64,000 nucleotides of DNA, from contig JAQFVV010006474.1 of the NCBI GenBank assembly GCA_028023455.1, positions 1,011,501-1,075,500 on the forward strand, written 5' to 3'. Origin of the DNA: Epiperipatus broadwayi (lineage: Eukaryota; Onychophora; Udeonychophora; Euonychophora; Peripatidae). The notes beneath the pieces are model-generated. The model did not search any database. It saw only the letters and a program-made list of their open reading frames with translations, and was not told where the DNA came from. Positions 37,293 through 48,480 of the stretch are shown here, piece by piece. The position numbers were made by a program, and so were the translations under genes. Within the stretch, counting starts at the first letter, position 1. Every line of letters begins with the position of its first letter.

Positions 37293-39663
37293 TGTAATAG
37301 TAGCTGGGTTCGAATACAAGAGATAATAAACCTAGCATGTTAATTGCGAGTGTTAATATGGATTGATTGTGTATATGCGAAAAGATGTATAACTAGTCAT
37401 TCGAACCCTGTTACAAAGAGTGTGAAAGTAATACGTAATCTGTTAAAGGATGGAGTTTATGCTTAGATAAATATAGATGTATGTGTGTTATTATAAAGTG
37501 TGTATATGTATTAACAGTTATACGTGGGATTGATGAGAGACAATTATATATGGAGTTGTATACATTTGTTATTCGTTGTACATATATATATATATTTTGT
37601 TATTCGTTAATGTTCTAAGTTCTACATTTTAATAATATTAGTGGTAACACATGTTTCTTGATGAATCCATTGGGCATATAAAACTACAGAAATAGAATGA
37701 ATTAGTTGCTGCAGACAGTTTGAGTTAATGACTCTGTTGGCCAGAAGTCTGAGATCTGGTCGAGTTGGTAGTCTGAAACAATAGAAGATCTGGTCTGTGG
37801 CGTACAAATAGATAAGGGAGAATGCGAGGTTAAAGAGTGTAAAAGAAAATAACTATTTTTTCTCTTTTAAAAATATAGTGGTGATTAGGAGGAAAGAAAA
37901 AAGATGTGGCACAAATTTTGGATTTGATTAACATGTAATTGATTAAAAAGTTTTAGTAATATTCCCATCAAAATGTTGGGGTAATTAAATAGTGTGAGTT
38001 TCGTTAGACTGGCCCAGTGGATGGTTATTGTAGAACTCACCTGAATCAGATTATGAAATTCGCTGTTTACATTTTATCAAGGGTAATGGCAATGAAGCAC
38101 ATGTAGCTGAGACCTCTTAAGCAAGCGAAATCATCTACTCCACCTCTATGATAAGCTACTTGTGTATCACATTGCGGACTGTTTACTATCCTTGTGATCA
38201 ATGAATATCGATAAGGCCAATATTTCTTTGGGATCATAAATGTGCGGACTGTTAGTTTTGACCACATGGACATTTGATTGTAATTAAGGTAAATTGACCT
38301 TTGCTCTCTATATATGTTCAATGAATGCATAGTAATGAAGGGACTCATGTTACTTCTATATTAACCAAAAGACTGTTTTTTACGAGGCTCCTCGTCAACA
38401 TCTGAAATCACTCTAACTCAGCCAGTTTTTATACGAAAATATTCGTTAAATACGTATTGAATTTGTTTTTAAAAGTTCTGTACGATGGTGACATCTTCCG
38501 ATTTATTTTAGAAGTAAAAAATAGAAAAAAAACGCATTTAAACCTAAACAAAGAAGGAACATTATTTGTGATTGGTTCTTAGCATGCTCTCAGCCGAAAA
38601 AGACATTCTGATTGGCTGGAAAGAACAAAGAAACTGCCTGATCAAAGAAAATAAAGAAAAACGCTGAGATTTTCATTTCGAATACGATTTAAATTATTAT
38701 TAAATAATATTTATGGAAATTAAACATAATTTTCAGAGAGAATAATAAAAAAACAAAATTATTTTCGAAAAATATTGAAGATTTTAGTACAAATATTGAA
38801 GTTGTAGTAAAAAGAAATATTTACTTTTTATAACGTAAAAGTCGATCTTTTTGTTTACATTATAACTTTTATGTTGCCGATATTGAATATCTTAGAATAA
38901 ATAAATAGCAATTTATTTTTGAAAGAACTTTCGTTCTCTTCACAACCTGAAAAATTAATTATATACTTTTTATAAACGTATCTGAGTTGAATTTAATATT
39001 ATAGGCGAATATGTTTTAACAATAGGCTTTGTCTTCAGTTTGTGAGTTGGCCAATTAAAAGATTTGATTTTTATCTGATACAACCAATGATAAAATTAGC
39101 GGTTAAAAGGTTAAATACAGTAATAAATTTTGTTTAAATTAAATAAAAAAAACATTAAATAAAGAACTCTGATGTGTAATTGCACTCTTTCGTTGCTATA
39201 TATCATATATGTGTGTATCAGAATAAATGGGTTGTGCGCATGAATATTAAAATATGTATAGGTGTGTATAAAGCTTAGAATTAAATGATAGCTAGTGTAG
39301 TAACTTATAGACTAGTTGTGTTATAAACTTCTAGGCTGGGTAATATAATTTATAAACAAGTAAATTATCATATGGTATACATAGATATATATGATGTAGT
39401 CGGGAATTGTCTTTGCTTTGTTCTCTCGCTAGATCATGTTCCCCAGACCTTGAGATAGAGAGCTAGTCTGGATGTGCTACTCTAGATATATACATATACA
39501 GAACCCTTATTTATGTTTTCGGTGAGTATAATTCTTATCAAAGTGTAAGATTGGTGCTTGAGATGGGATTTAAACCATGCTCATAAATATACTTACTCGA
39601 AGCTGCGGGAGAGATTGTATACATACATAAATTATGCAACAATAATATGGGTGGATACTTACA
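37293..39663 (+). repeat. 5' LTR of the gag-only element, 2,371 bp
   Basis: Direct repeat of 41283-43763. It alone contains 38364-39113, which the other LTR lacks. Minus-strand frames at 37622-37807 and 38067-38348 recur in the other LTR at 41607-41807 and 42052-42315; they have no recognisable motif and I do not call them genes. Confidence 0.88.
38364..39113 (+). other. LTR segment present in only one LTR, with repeated CCAAT/ATTGG motifs
   Basis: The segment is bounded by a TTA on each side, and the other LTR joins directly across it, so it is either an insertion here or a deletion there through a 3-bp microhomology. It contains TGATTGGTTC, CTGATTGGCTGG, GGCCAATTA and CAACCAATG. This is CCAAT-box content that would suit a U3 promoter region, so deletion from the second LTR seems slightly more likely. 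No reading frame of note. Confidence 0.5.
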
Positions 39664-39664
39664 A

Positions 39665-39682
39665 TGGGGTCCCAATGAATGG
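39665..39682 (+). other. Candidate primer binding site of the gag-only element
   Basis: TGGGGTCCCAATGAATGG begins one base after the 5' LTR and starts with the TGG expected of a tRNA 3' end complement. tRNA species not identified. Confidence 0.5.
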
Positions 39683-40168
39683 GGGAGAATGGGCATTAAA
39701 AGGGCATCCTAACATAATGTAAAAAGATCTTTCCAAACGAGAGTTGGAGATTTTTTTTTTTTTAAAAAAAAGCAATAGAGAAAACAGAAAGAGTTTAAAC
39801 ACACATTGGAAATATAGTAAATATTGGCATATTTTGCGATGTGTGACATGTAGAAAAGTTCTCAAGGGGTCAGAGGAAAAAATAGTGTTGATGTCTGTTC
39901 TGTGATAATATAAAGTCATGGTTTATAAAATAGGGGTTTAAGAATTTTATCAACATTGGGATATTATAAAACAATATCATTCCATATGATAGTAATGAAG
40001 GATGAAGGTCTATCAGGTGAGTCATGCAGTGGACCACTGGAAGACAGGGTGACAAACCTGGCACGTAATCAAAATAGTAGTAGATAGACATGAACATAAT
40101 AACAGTGATATATAGGTACAGAGAATATAAAGCTGAAAAATAAACAGAAAGGGGAAAAGCAGGAGGTG

Positions 40169-41215
40169 ATGGAAGGGAAAAAAGTAAATGTAATGGAGAG
40201 GATTTTAGAAAAATTGGAAAGTCTAAAACTCAGATTTTAGGAAATGGATGAGAGGTTCGAACAAAGATTTCAGGAAATAGAATGGAGCCTGGGGATAGAA
40301 GGCAAAGGTAGTCAAAAAAAGGGGGATGTAAGGAAAATGAGGATGAAAGCAAGGAAAGGGTGGAGAAGTCTGATGATAAAGAAGAAGAAGAGAAAAATAT
40401 AAAACAGAAGCCGAAAGCAGGTGAGACAAAAAGACTGGAGCATATGGGTAAATGTATGGGTATGGTAATACACACCCACATCAACCACTTCTTAAAGATA
40501 CAGCAGTTTGAAGGCCAAATGGAGGAAGCTCCTGTGGAACACATACAAAGCCTACAAAGATACTTGGGCATGAATCCCATGCCAGAGGAAGGTAAATTAG
40601 TGGTAGCATACAGTCATCTAAGCGGGAATGCCCAAGCATGGTGGGACTCATTGTACCAACAGCCCACAACCTTTGAAGAGTACCAGAAAAGGATACAAGA
40701 GACTTTCTGGTCAGAAGACCGCCAGGAACTTGTGCAGTACTAAGTGATGCGAGAGAAATATGAGAAAGGGAAGAAAGAAAATTTTCTCTCAGTTCTTTCA
40801 TCACCAAGTGGCGAGACTGAAGACATTGTACACATGTCATTTATCAGAAAGCCATATCATTAGAATTGTAAGACACAATATGCCTATGAATATGGAAAGA
40901 ATGATGTTGAGGGTGAGGAAGGCATCCATCAGAGAAGTGGCAGAGCTGCTTAATGCTCTGGACATGAGTATATATGACCATAACATACTGTTGGAGCGAG
41001 GGAAGGAAGTTCAAGATCAGCAAAGTATTAAGTTTGGAATGGAAGGACATGCTAGTGGGGACACCATGCATAGAAAAGGTGGTGACGATAGTCACAGACT
41101 GAGATGGCAATATGAACCGGAAGCTCATCGTCCACCAGATAAGCCAAAGTTCAACCAAGGAATAGGACTATGGCCACTGAAACAGAAAGGTGGTACCGAA
41201 GGGAATAAAGAATAG
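40169..41215 (+). pseudogene. gag: LTR retrotransposon gag, broken
   Basis: The ATG at 40169 opens a frame with an E/K-rich coiled-coil start (MERILEKLESLKLRF), interrupted by an in-frame TAG near 40238 and shifted in the A/G run near 40315. The next frame (from 40360) holds the capsid-like retrotransposon gag domain: LSGNAQAWWDSL near residues 89-100 of that frame, then TFEEYQKRIQETF. It stops at 40741. After one more frame change near 40780, the frame 40760-41215 continues with HHQVARLKTLY and a basic, proline-containing C-terminus. No CCHC zinc knuckle is seen. Gag would form the particle that packages element RNA; this copy cannot. Confidence 0.8.
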
Positions 41216-41271
41216 GAAGAGTCATTTAAGAAGCTGTTCAAATGCACAGAAGGTATTTTAAGGCTATTGCA

Positions 41272-41282
41272 CCAGAGAGGTA
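41272..41282 (+). other. Candidate polypurine tract
   Basis: CCAGAGAGGTA directly precedes the 3' LTR; its AGAGAGG core is the expected place and composition for plus-strand priming. Confidence 0.5.
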
Positions 41283-42609
41283 TGTAACAGTAGCTGGGTT
41301 CAAATACAAGAGATAATACAACCTAGTGTGTTAATTGCGAGTGTTGATATGAATTGATTGTGTATATGCGAAAAGATGTATAAATAGTCATTCGAACCCT
41401 GTTATAAAGAGTGTGAAAGTAATACATAATCTGTTAAAGGATGGACTGTATGCTTAGATAAATATAGTTGTATGTGTGTTATTATAAAGTGTGTATATGT
41501 ATTAACAGTTATATGTGGGATTGACGAGAGACAATTATATATGGAGTTGTATAAATTTGTTATTGGTTATACATATATATTTTGTTATTCATTAATGTTC
41601 TAAGTTCTACATTTTAATAATATTGGTGGTAACATGTGTTTCTTGATGAATCCATTGGGTATATAAAGCTACAGAAATAGAATGAATTAGTTGCTGCAGG
41701 CAGTTTGAGTTAATGACTCTGTTGGCCAGAAGTCTGAGATCTGGTCGAGTTGGTAGTCTGAAACAATAGAAGATCTGGTCTGTGGCATACAAATAGATAA
41801 GGGACAATGCGAGGTTAAAGAGTGTAAAAGAAAAGAACTATTTTTTCTCTCTTAAAAATATAGTGGTGATTAGGAGGAAAGAAAAAAGATATGGCACAGA
41901 TTTTGGATTTGATTAACATGTAATTGAATAAGAAGTTTTAGTAATATTCTCATCAAAATGTTGGGGTAATTAAATAGTGTGAGTTTTGTTAGACTGACCC
42001 AGTGGATGGTTATTGTAGAACTCACCTGAATCAGATCATGAAATTCACTTTTTACATTTTATCAAGGGTAATGGCGATGAAGCACATGCAGCTGTGCCCT
42101 CTTAAACAAGTGAAATCATCTACTCCACCTCTATGATAAGCTACTTGTGTATCACATTGCAGACTGTTTACCATCCTTAGGATCAATGAATATCGATAAA
42201 GCCAGTATTTCTTTGGGATCATAAATGTGCGGACTGTTAGTTTTGACCACGTGGACATTCGATCGTAATTAAGGTAAATTGACCTTTGCTCTCTATATAT
42301 GTTCAATGAATGCATAGTAATGAAGACATGTTACCACTATATTAAATACAGTAATAAATTTTATTTAAATTAAATAAAAAAACATTAAATAAAGAACTCT
42401 GATGTGGAATTGCATTCTTTCGGTTGCTATATATATGAATCATATATGCGTGTATCAAAATAAATGGGTGTGCGCATGAATATTAAAATATGTATAGGTG
42501 TGTATAAAGCTTAGAATTAAATGATAGCTAGTGTAGTAACTTATAGACTAGTTGTGTTATAAACTTCTAGGCTGGGTAATATAATTTATAAACAAGTAAA
42601 TTATCATAT

Positions 42610-42911
42610 ATAGAAATAAAACAAACTAACTCCTTCTTTTTAAAACTTGATTTATTATGACTATAATCATGAAAAAGAAATCCGATGTTTCAACTATTTT
42701 TTATAGTCTTTCTCAAGGCACACTAAAATAAAATATATATACACAATAAATATCACATATTCCAAAAAAAAAAAAAAAACAAAAAAAAAAAATTAAATTA
42801 ATTAAAAATTACAAAATATATCCATAACCAAAATTTTCTTTTTTTTTTTACCTTATCTCACTCCCCTTCCTATTACAATCACAAGTTAAACACAACTAAT
42901 TCCTTTTTAAA

Positions 42912-43002
<91 letters not shown>

Positions 43003-43460
43003 AATAAAAACTTTTAATTAAAAACCTATTAAAAGATAAAATAAAATAATAGGTTTTATAAAATAAAATAATAGGTTTTTAATTAAAAGTTTTTATTTGA
43101 TATATATAGAATTTTAAAAAGGAATTAGTTGTGTTTAAGTTGTGATTGTAATAGGAAAGGGGAATGAGATAAGGTAAAAAAAAAAAGAAAATTTTGGTTA
43201 TGGATATATTTTGTAATTTTTAATTAATTTAATTTTTTTTTTTTTGTTTTTTTTTGTTTTTGGAATATGTGATATTTATTGTGTATATATATTTTATTTT
43301 AGTGTGCCTTGAGAAAGACTATAAAAAATAGTCGCGGATTTCTTTTTCATGATTATAGTCATAATAAATCAAGTTTTAAAAAGAAGGAGTTAGTTTGTTT
43401 TATTTCTATATTAGATATATATGAACTATTTTTAAAAGAAGAACTGTGTGCTGAATATAT
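42610..43460. mobile_element. Nested foldback insertion with 13-bp target duplication
   Basis: TAAATTATCATAT occurs at 42597-42609 and again at 43461-43473, while the undisturbed LTR has it once. The insert is a large inverted repeat. The left arm, 42610-42915, starts AGAAATAAAACAAACTAACT. It is mirrored by the right arm, about 43095-43408, ending GTTAGTTTGTTTTATTTCTA. A ~53-bp tail follows on the right only. The arms contain GCCTTGAGAAAGACTATAAA and an ATAGTTGAAACATC/ATAGTCG motif also found at 60945-61166. A variable-length, longer target duplication fits target-primed retrotransposition (LINE or Penelope-like) better than a cut-and-paste DNA element. Confidence 0.8.
42916..43000. repeat. 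(TA)n microsatellite inside one arm of the foldback
   Basis: About 42 AT units. The mirrored position in the other arm (near 43102-43110) has only about four, so the expansion happened in one arm after the palindrome formed. Confidence 0.95.
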
Positions 43461-43780
43461 TAAATTATCATATGGTATACGTAGATATATAGGACGTAGT
43501 CGGGAATTGTCTTTGCTTTGTTCTCTCACTAGATCATGTTCCCAGACCTTGAGATAAAGAGCTAGTCTGGATGTGCTAAACCTAGATATATACATATACA
43601 GAACCCTTACTTATGTTTTCGGTGAGTATAATTCTTATCAAAGTGTAAGATTGGTGCTTGAGATGGGATTTAAACCATGCTCATAAATATACTTACTCGA
43701 AGCTGTGGGAGAGATCGTATACGTGCATAAATTATGCAACAATAATATGGGTAGATGCTTACAATATATATATATTATAA

Positions 43781-45818
43781 TGATCGAAATGCAAGTGGAG
43801 ATCGAATCTAACCGCAAAAACAATATCTGCAACTACCAGGGCGCCATCTAGGCATTTGAGCCTAGAAAAATTTATAAAGTAGGCAGATACGTGCTGTTAA
43901 GATTCCACTTTATTTAAATATTCCAATCGTTAGCCCAAGTCACTAGCTCAGTGGAGACACAGAGATAAAAATCTATAAATTTTATATCTTAAATATAAAA
44001 GAATAAAAGCCACTGCCAGAAATTAACACATAAAAATATTTATTTACGCACATATAAAATAACATTTAAATTTTGAGGAATAAGTTTAACATTTTAGATT
44101 TTTATATTACTCTTTAATTGTACATTTACATAAATTTCAATGAGTTTAATATTTTATTTAGATGGTCAAGTATGAATAGACTACATAGATTTGCATTTGA
44201 AAATAAAACATTCTATCCCTATTTAACCTTAGGCTAAAATTCGCAGTCAAACTGGCATCAATCCATCTGATACATTTATGTATTCAATGTAGCATGAAAA
44301 TACAACAGCACAAATATACTATACTGTCAGGCATGGACATCTGAACAGTATAGTTAGAGAAAACATTGACTCTTGTCCAGTACAGGAATATGACGTCTGT
44401 ATAGCAAGAAGAACAATAAAATAAAAACTCCATAGGAAGGGACCGCGATCCTTTTTGCCGACTTACAATCCCATCCATAGGCAAAGGGTTGGTGCGGTGT
44501 ATTCAGCGATTCTGCACATAGTGAAACTTATACTACATCTACTAATTACACAAATATATCCAATCCATTGACCCAATTCAACAACGACACAAATAACCTA
44601 AGATTACCCTCCCCTAATATAACTTTACAAATCTATATAGCCATTCACGCCCGACTTAAATTTAACATTTAAATACGTTTGCACAGATTTGTTTAAAAAT
44701 GTTGGGTATAGATCGGCTGCACAGATTCCACGGTCAAAACATTCCAAATTAAACACAACCGATCAAAATACAAAATCAATCGATAATGTCAATTGCAACA
44801 GGGAATACACAAGGCCCCATGGCATTCATCATAAGATGCCCGCATTAACATCGTTGACCTATATATTCCAATTGACTGTGAAAACCACAACATAATCAAC
44901 CACTAACGAATCTATGCAACGTCTATACCCAACTTAAATGTAATGCATTTAATAATTTCTACAATAAATATTACTACAAATAAAAATAATAAAATGGAAA
45001 TGATTTTAGCAAAACTTAACTATATAACTTTAAACAATCAATTATTAATTTGAAAATCAAATAAGAGTTCATTTTAAAATTTAAATTAGCTGAATCTTTA
45101 AAAAAAAATCAATGACGAAAGTTCTTAATTACTTTTTTTTGGTTGTTGTTAATTTGTAAAGTTCATAGCTCATGGTAGAAGAGTCCAGGTTTCTGCTTTT
45201 AATTCCCGTGACGCCTCCATTGGAAGATAATGTTCTGGAGATGGCAATAGCTGGTTCAAGGTATCACAGTCTTTTCATTTTTCCTTTTTAAATAGAGAGT
45301 GTGGTATGTGTGTCCTACCACCTCTCAAACACACAACGCTGGAACCGCCCGAAAAAACCGTATTTTCCTTTTTATATTATCCACACGGATTCAATCAACA
45401 AAACGTCACTAATCCATCACTTTCATTAGGGTCCGAGCCAAGGCTTAGTGCTTCCATTGGTCAAGCTAATTTCTTTTTATTTTCTTATCTATTTTTTCAT
45501 CTGACTTTTTAATTACACATAGAGCCCAAAGCTAGCTTGCTTTTCAAACAATTTATAAACAATCATTTCCATTTACAGATTACATTAATTAATACCTGTT
45601 TTTATTTTTAAATCTTGTACTTTTTTTATAAAAAAAAAAGTACGTTCAAATACTTATTTGTTTTTTTAAAAAAAATATTTTTAAAGTTTGGCATCTGTGC
45701 GAATGTATATACGTTTAACAAACATTTTAATTTTAGCGTTTAGTTTTTTTACTTTTATTTGCGAACTTTTAAGTTTTTATTTTAAATTAATGTAACGACA
45801 TATTTATATATCGTTACA
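43781..45818 (+). mobile_element. Possible solo LTR (uncertain)
   Basis: The segment starts TGATCG right after the (TA)n on the right of the gag-only element and ends TCGTTACA directly before another (TA)n (45819-45836). The CGTTACA end matches the sense end of the Ty3/gypsy LTR at 1785-8415. It is less AT-rich than its surroundings and contains GGGCGCCATC and a CCATTGGTC box. No second LTR or interior was seen, and the flanking four bases match only imperfectly. It could instead be unrelated unique sequence. Small frames inside (44284-44484, 44689-44895, 45306-45512) show no motif. Confidence 0.35.
45791..45818. repeat. Short inverted repeat at the end of the possible solo LTR
   Basis: TGTAACGA and its exact complement TCGTTACA are separated by 12 AT-rich bases. 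Confidence 0.85.
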
Positions 45819-48059
45819 ATATATATATATATATATAAGAAGTAAACTTAATAATGGGTAAGAAATAATTAATTTTAAGAAATAATAAAATGTTGATTAG
45901 TGATGCCTTAGTATATATTGAAAGATATACTTTGGATAAGGCATCGATGGTGCATTCTATTGAAACAATAAGCTGATTTTGAATAGCAGTTTTCATTGCA
46001 TTATATATGTGTGTGCGCGTGTGTGCAAAGTGGCAATTGTTGTCGAATGTAATTGTCATACAATGATCTGGAATTCAAATGTAAGTAAAATTGTTTGTTT
46101 TTTAGGTAGTTGGCCCATACGCTATGATTATTAGTCAAAAAAAACAAAAAAACTTACGTTCTCTCTGTTATTTGGCTAACTTGTTAAAGAATGTTCACTT
46201 CATTCTTGATTTGCAGAGGGATATACAATGTTGATAGATTTTTTATGTCGCATTTTTTATACTTTTTAAATGTTTGTAGATTTAGGTTATGAAAATTGAA
46301 GCTCCAAAAAATAATAATAGTAATAACAAGTAATATTAAAGCAGTCTTTGATCTGACAATTTCTACATCAATATTTGATAAATTAAAAGACGTTAGTTTA
46401 ATTAGGTAATTTAATCTACCTTTGCTCAAAACCTTTGATATGACTATTACTAATCCTTTATTAGTCCAGAGATTATTATATTATTTGTAACCTACCAATA
46501 AAATGTAATTAAAAATAGTAGATATATAAATATCAAAATTAACTTAAAAAAACAATTACTAAATAAAATGATATAACTTAATCAAATTTAATGAATACAG
46601 AAACAAAATATAAGGGTTGATAATACTCCAGGTAGGTAGAGTAATTAATTATAGAAATTTTATGACCAATACTTTAAGAATTACACATATTACCCTATTT
46701 AGGGAGAACTGCAGACTTTGAAAATTGCAGTCCTATAAATGTTTCAGTAACCTAACAGGTTTGTTTAGCATTTGTTTGATTTTTTACTTGAGGACAATTT
46801 CCGAGTACTATGAATATTAAATTCCCTGTTCAAAATCATATAGAACAACTAGAAAATCCTTACACATTATCAATTATGATTTTCCATTGCTTACACACCT
46901 TTAAAACAGTTTATAGCATCTCATTTTAAGGCATATTCATAAATTTTAATGAGCCTTTGTTTAATAATTAAAACAAAACCCAGGTACTATACATCGTATT
47001 TATTTTATTTTTTAGGTTTTAATTCTTTACTCATTGAAAAATTATTGAAGGCAACTTTTAAATATATATATATATGATGTGATTATAAAAAGATTTTTTG
47101 TTCAAGAATTATTTTATTAGTAACATATTTAGAATATTTGAATAAGAATCTCAAATGTTTGTAATGATGTGTTGGACTACTTCCAGCGTATGAAATTAGT
47201 TGTTAAAGGTTTTACAAAAGTTTCAAAATTTATTTAAACCTTTCAAATATATTCATCTGTTAGTAACAGTCAACAGTTTAACTTCTTATGAGATTACATC
47301 TAGAATTATGCATGATCTGAGTGAATTAGATAAAATACTGATAAATTCTAATTAACACTTAGCCTTCATATTGAAACATTGTGAAATTTGATTATACTTA
47401 GAATGCAATATTTAAAATGGTATTTGACTGAATTTGTGATAATGGCCATTTATTTTTCATATGTTGTTCCATATAATATAGCCTAGCTGGTTAAAGCACC
47501 ATCTTAAAAACAATATTTATGGATCAGAAGTCATGTTTGATTCCTATTGTTAATACTGTCATTCATCAGTCTAGTAACAACAGAACAAAAAAGAGAATGA
47601 TAACATCATTTGAAATGTTGTATTGTATATTATTGAATGGTAGAAGAGGAGATTTTTAGAAAGTATGGCTTACTTTTAACAGCTATTTTATATGTTAATC
47701 CATATTTTATTAATAAAATATGTAGAAGCTTGAAATACTTAACTAAATAAATAATAGATTAATCAATTTAAATGTTATACAATAAATTAATTAATATTAG
47801 TAACTCAATAAGTCTTATATGAGATGTTGTTTAATTAAATCCATTAATTATATGCTGCAAAGTATTTACAAAAATATTCATTTATATATTCATAAAACAT
47901 TCTTTAAAAGAATTCCATTCTTCAGTATTATGACAATTCTGAAGCTACAAATTAGCAATTTTGATGTTCAATAGCAGCTGAAATTTAATACATATTCATA
48001 GATTCTTTAAAAAAATGAATATATTCTTTTGTTAAATATAATTACAATAACTATTTTTG
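45819..48059. other. No gene seen
   Basis: (TA)n at 45819-45836, otherwise AT-rich. The small minus-strand frames 45814-46059 and 46184-46429 show no motif. Confidence 0.5.
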
Positions 48060-48480
48060 GAGCCACTATCATTTTAATTTTTGTGTTTACTAATCTATGA
48101 TTTGTCCAGCAATCTGAGCTTGTAAGTGCTTGGATGCATCCATTTTCCTTTGTGAGATTTTTTCTGCCTAGACAAAATGTTTGTAATAGTCAATCCATGC
48201 ATTGTTCATAATTTTAATAATAACAAAGCATTTGAATTTATAGCACCAATACCATTATTTCCTATAACTTTTATCCAAAGGTTACTAATTGAACCAACAT
48301 GTGCTTTAAAGTCTCCAAGAAGAAAAATTCAAACTTTTAATGATATTGCTGTAAGAATATATCTAACAATGCATAATTGCTTTCCTTCTCTGAATCTAAG
48401 ATTGGAGTATATGTTCTAATAAAATGAGCTCCAATACCATTATTTATATAAGGCAGATTCTAAGAAGATTAATAATTTAT
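48060..48480 (-). pseudogene. Decayed LINE, endonuclease region
   Basis: The minus strand over about 48237-48100 reads NSNALLLLKL, then (after a stop) TMHGLTITNILSRQ and GKWMHPSTYKLRLLD. This follows the apurinic-endonuclease-type domain of RTE-like LINEs, whose conserved blocks are an NSNG-LLL stretch, an LxITNTxFxQ stretch and a WMHPRS...LLDY stretch. The last is near the endonuclease active-site histidine region. In-frame stops show it is dead. The 80-codon plus-strand frame here is a shadow. Confidence 0.7.

Larger units (their letters stand above)
37293..43763 (+). mobile_element. Gag-only LTR retrotransposon with very long LTRs
   Basis: Direct repeats 37293-39663 and 41283-43763 start TGTAA.AGTAGCTGGGTTC and end GCTTACA or ACTTACA. 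The 1,619-bp interior holds only a broken gag; there is no protease, RT or integrase. A TGG-beginning primer site follows the first LTR by one base and a purine-rich AGAGAGG lies just before the second. Both flanks are (TA)n, giving a candidate 4-bp ATAT target duplication. The LTRs differ by many substitutions, a 750-bp indel and a nested 851-bp insertion, so it is older than the element at 1785-8415. It would need pol supplied in trans. Confidence 0.85.
41283..43763 (+). repeat. 3' LTR of the gag-only element, with nested insertion
   Basis: Matches 37293-39663 apart from the missing 750-bp segment (junction near 42345) and an inserted foldback at 42610-43460. The sequence after the insertion (from CATATGGTATACGTAGATA to GATGCTTACA) again follows the first LTR. 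Confidence 0.88.

Noticed and set aside
40223-41158. Minus-strand frames across the gag region
   Set aside because: Shadows of the plus-strand gag pseudogene; the plus strand holds the WW-containing gag motif.
37622-42315. Minus-strand frames of 60-93 codons present in both long LTRs
   Set aside because: Shared because the LTRs are copies of one another; no domain or start-site context, and frame ends differ between copies.
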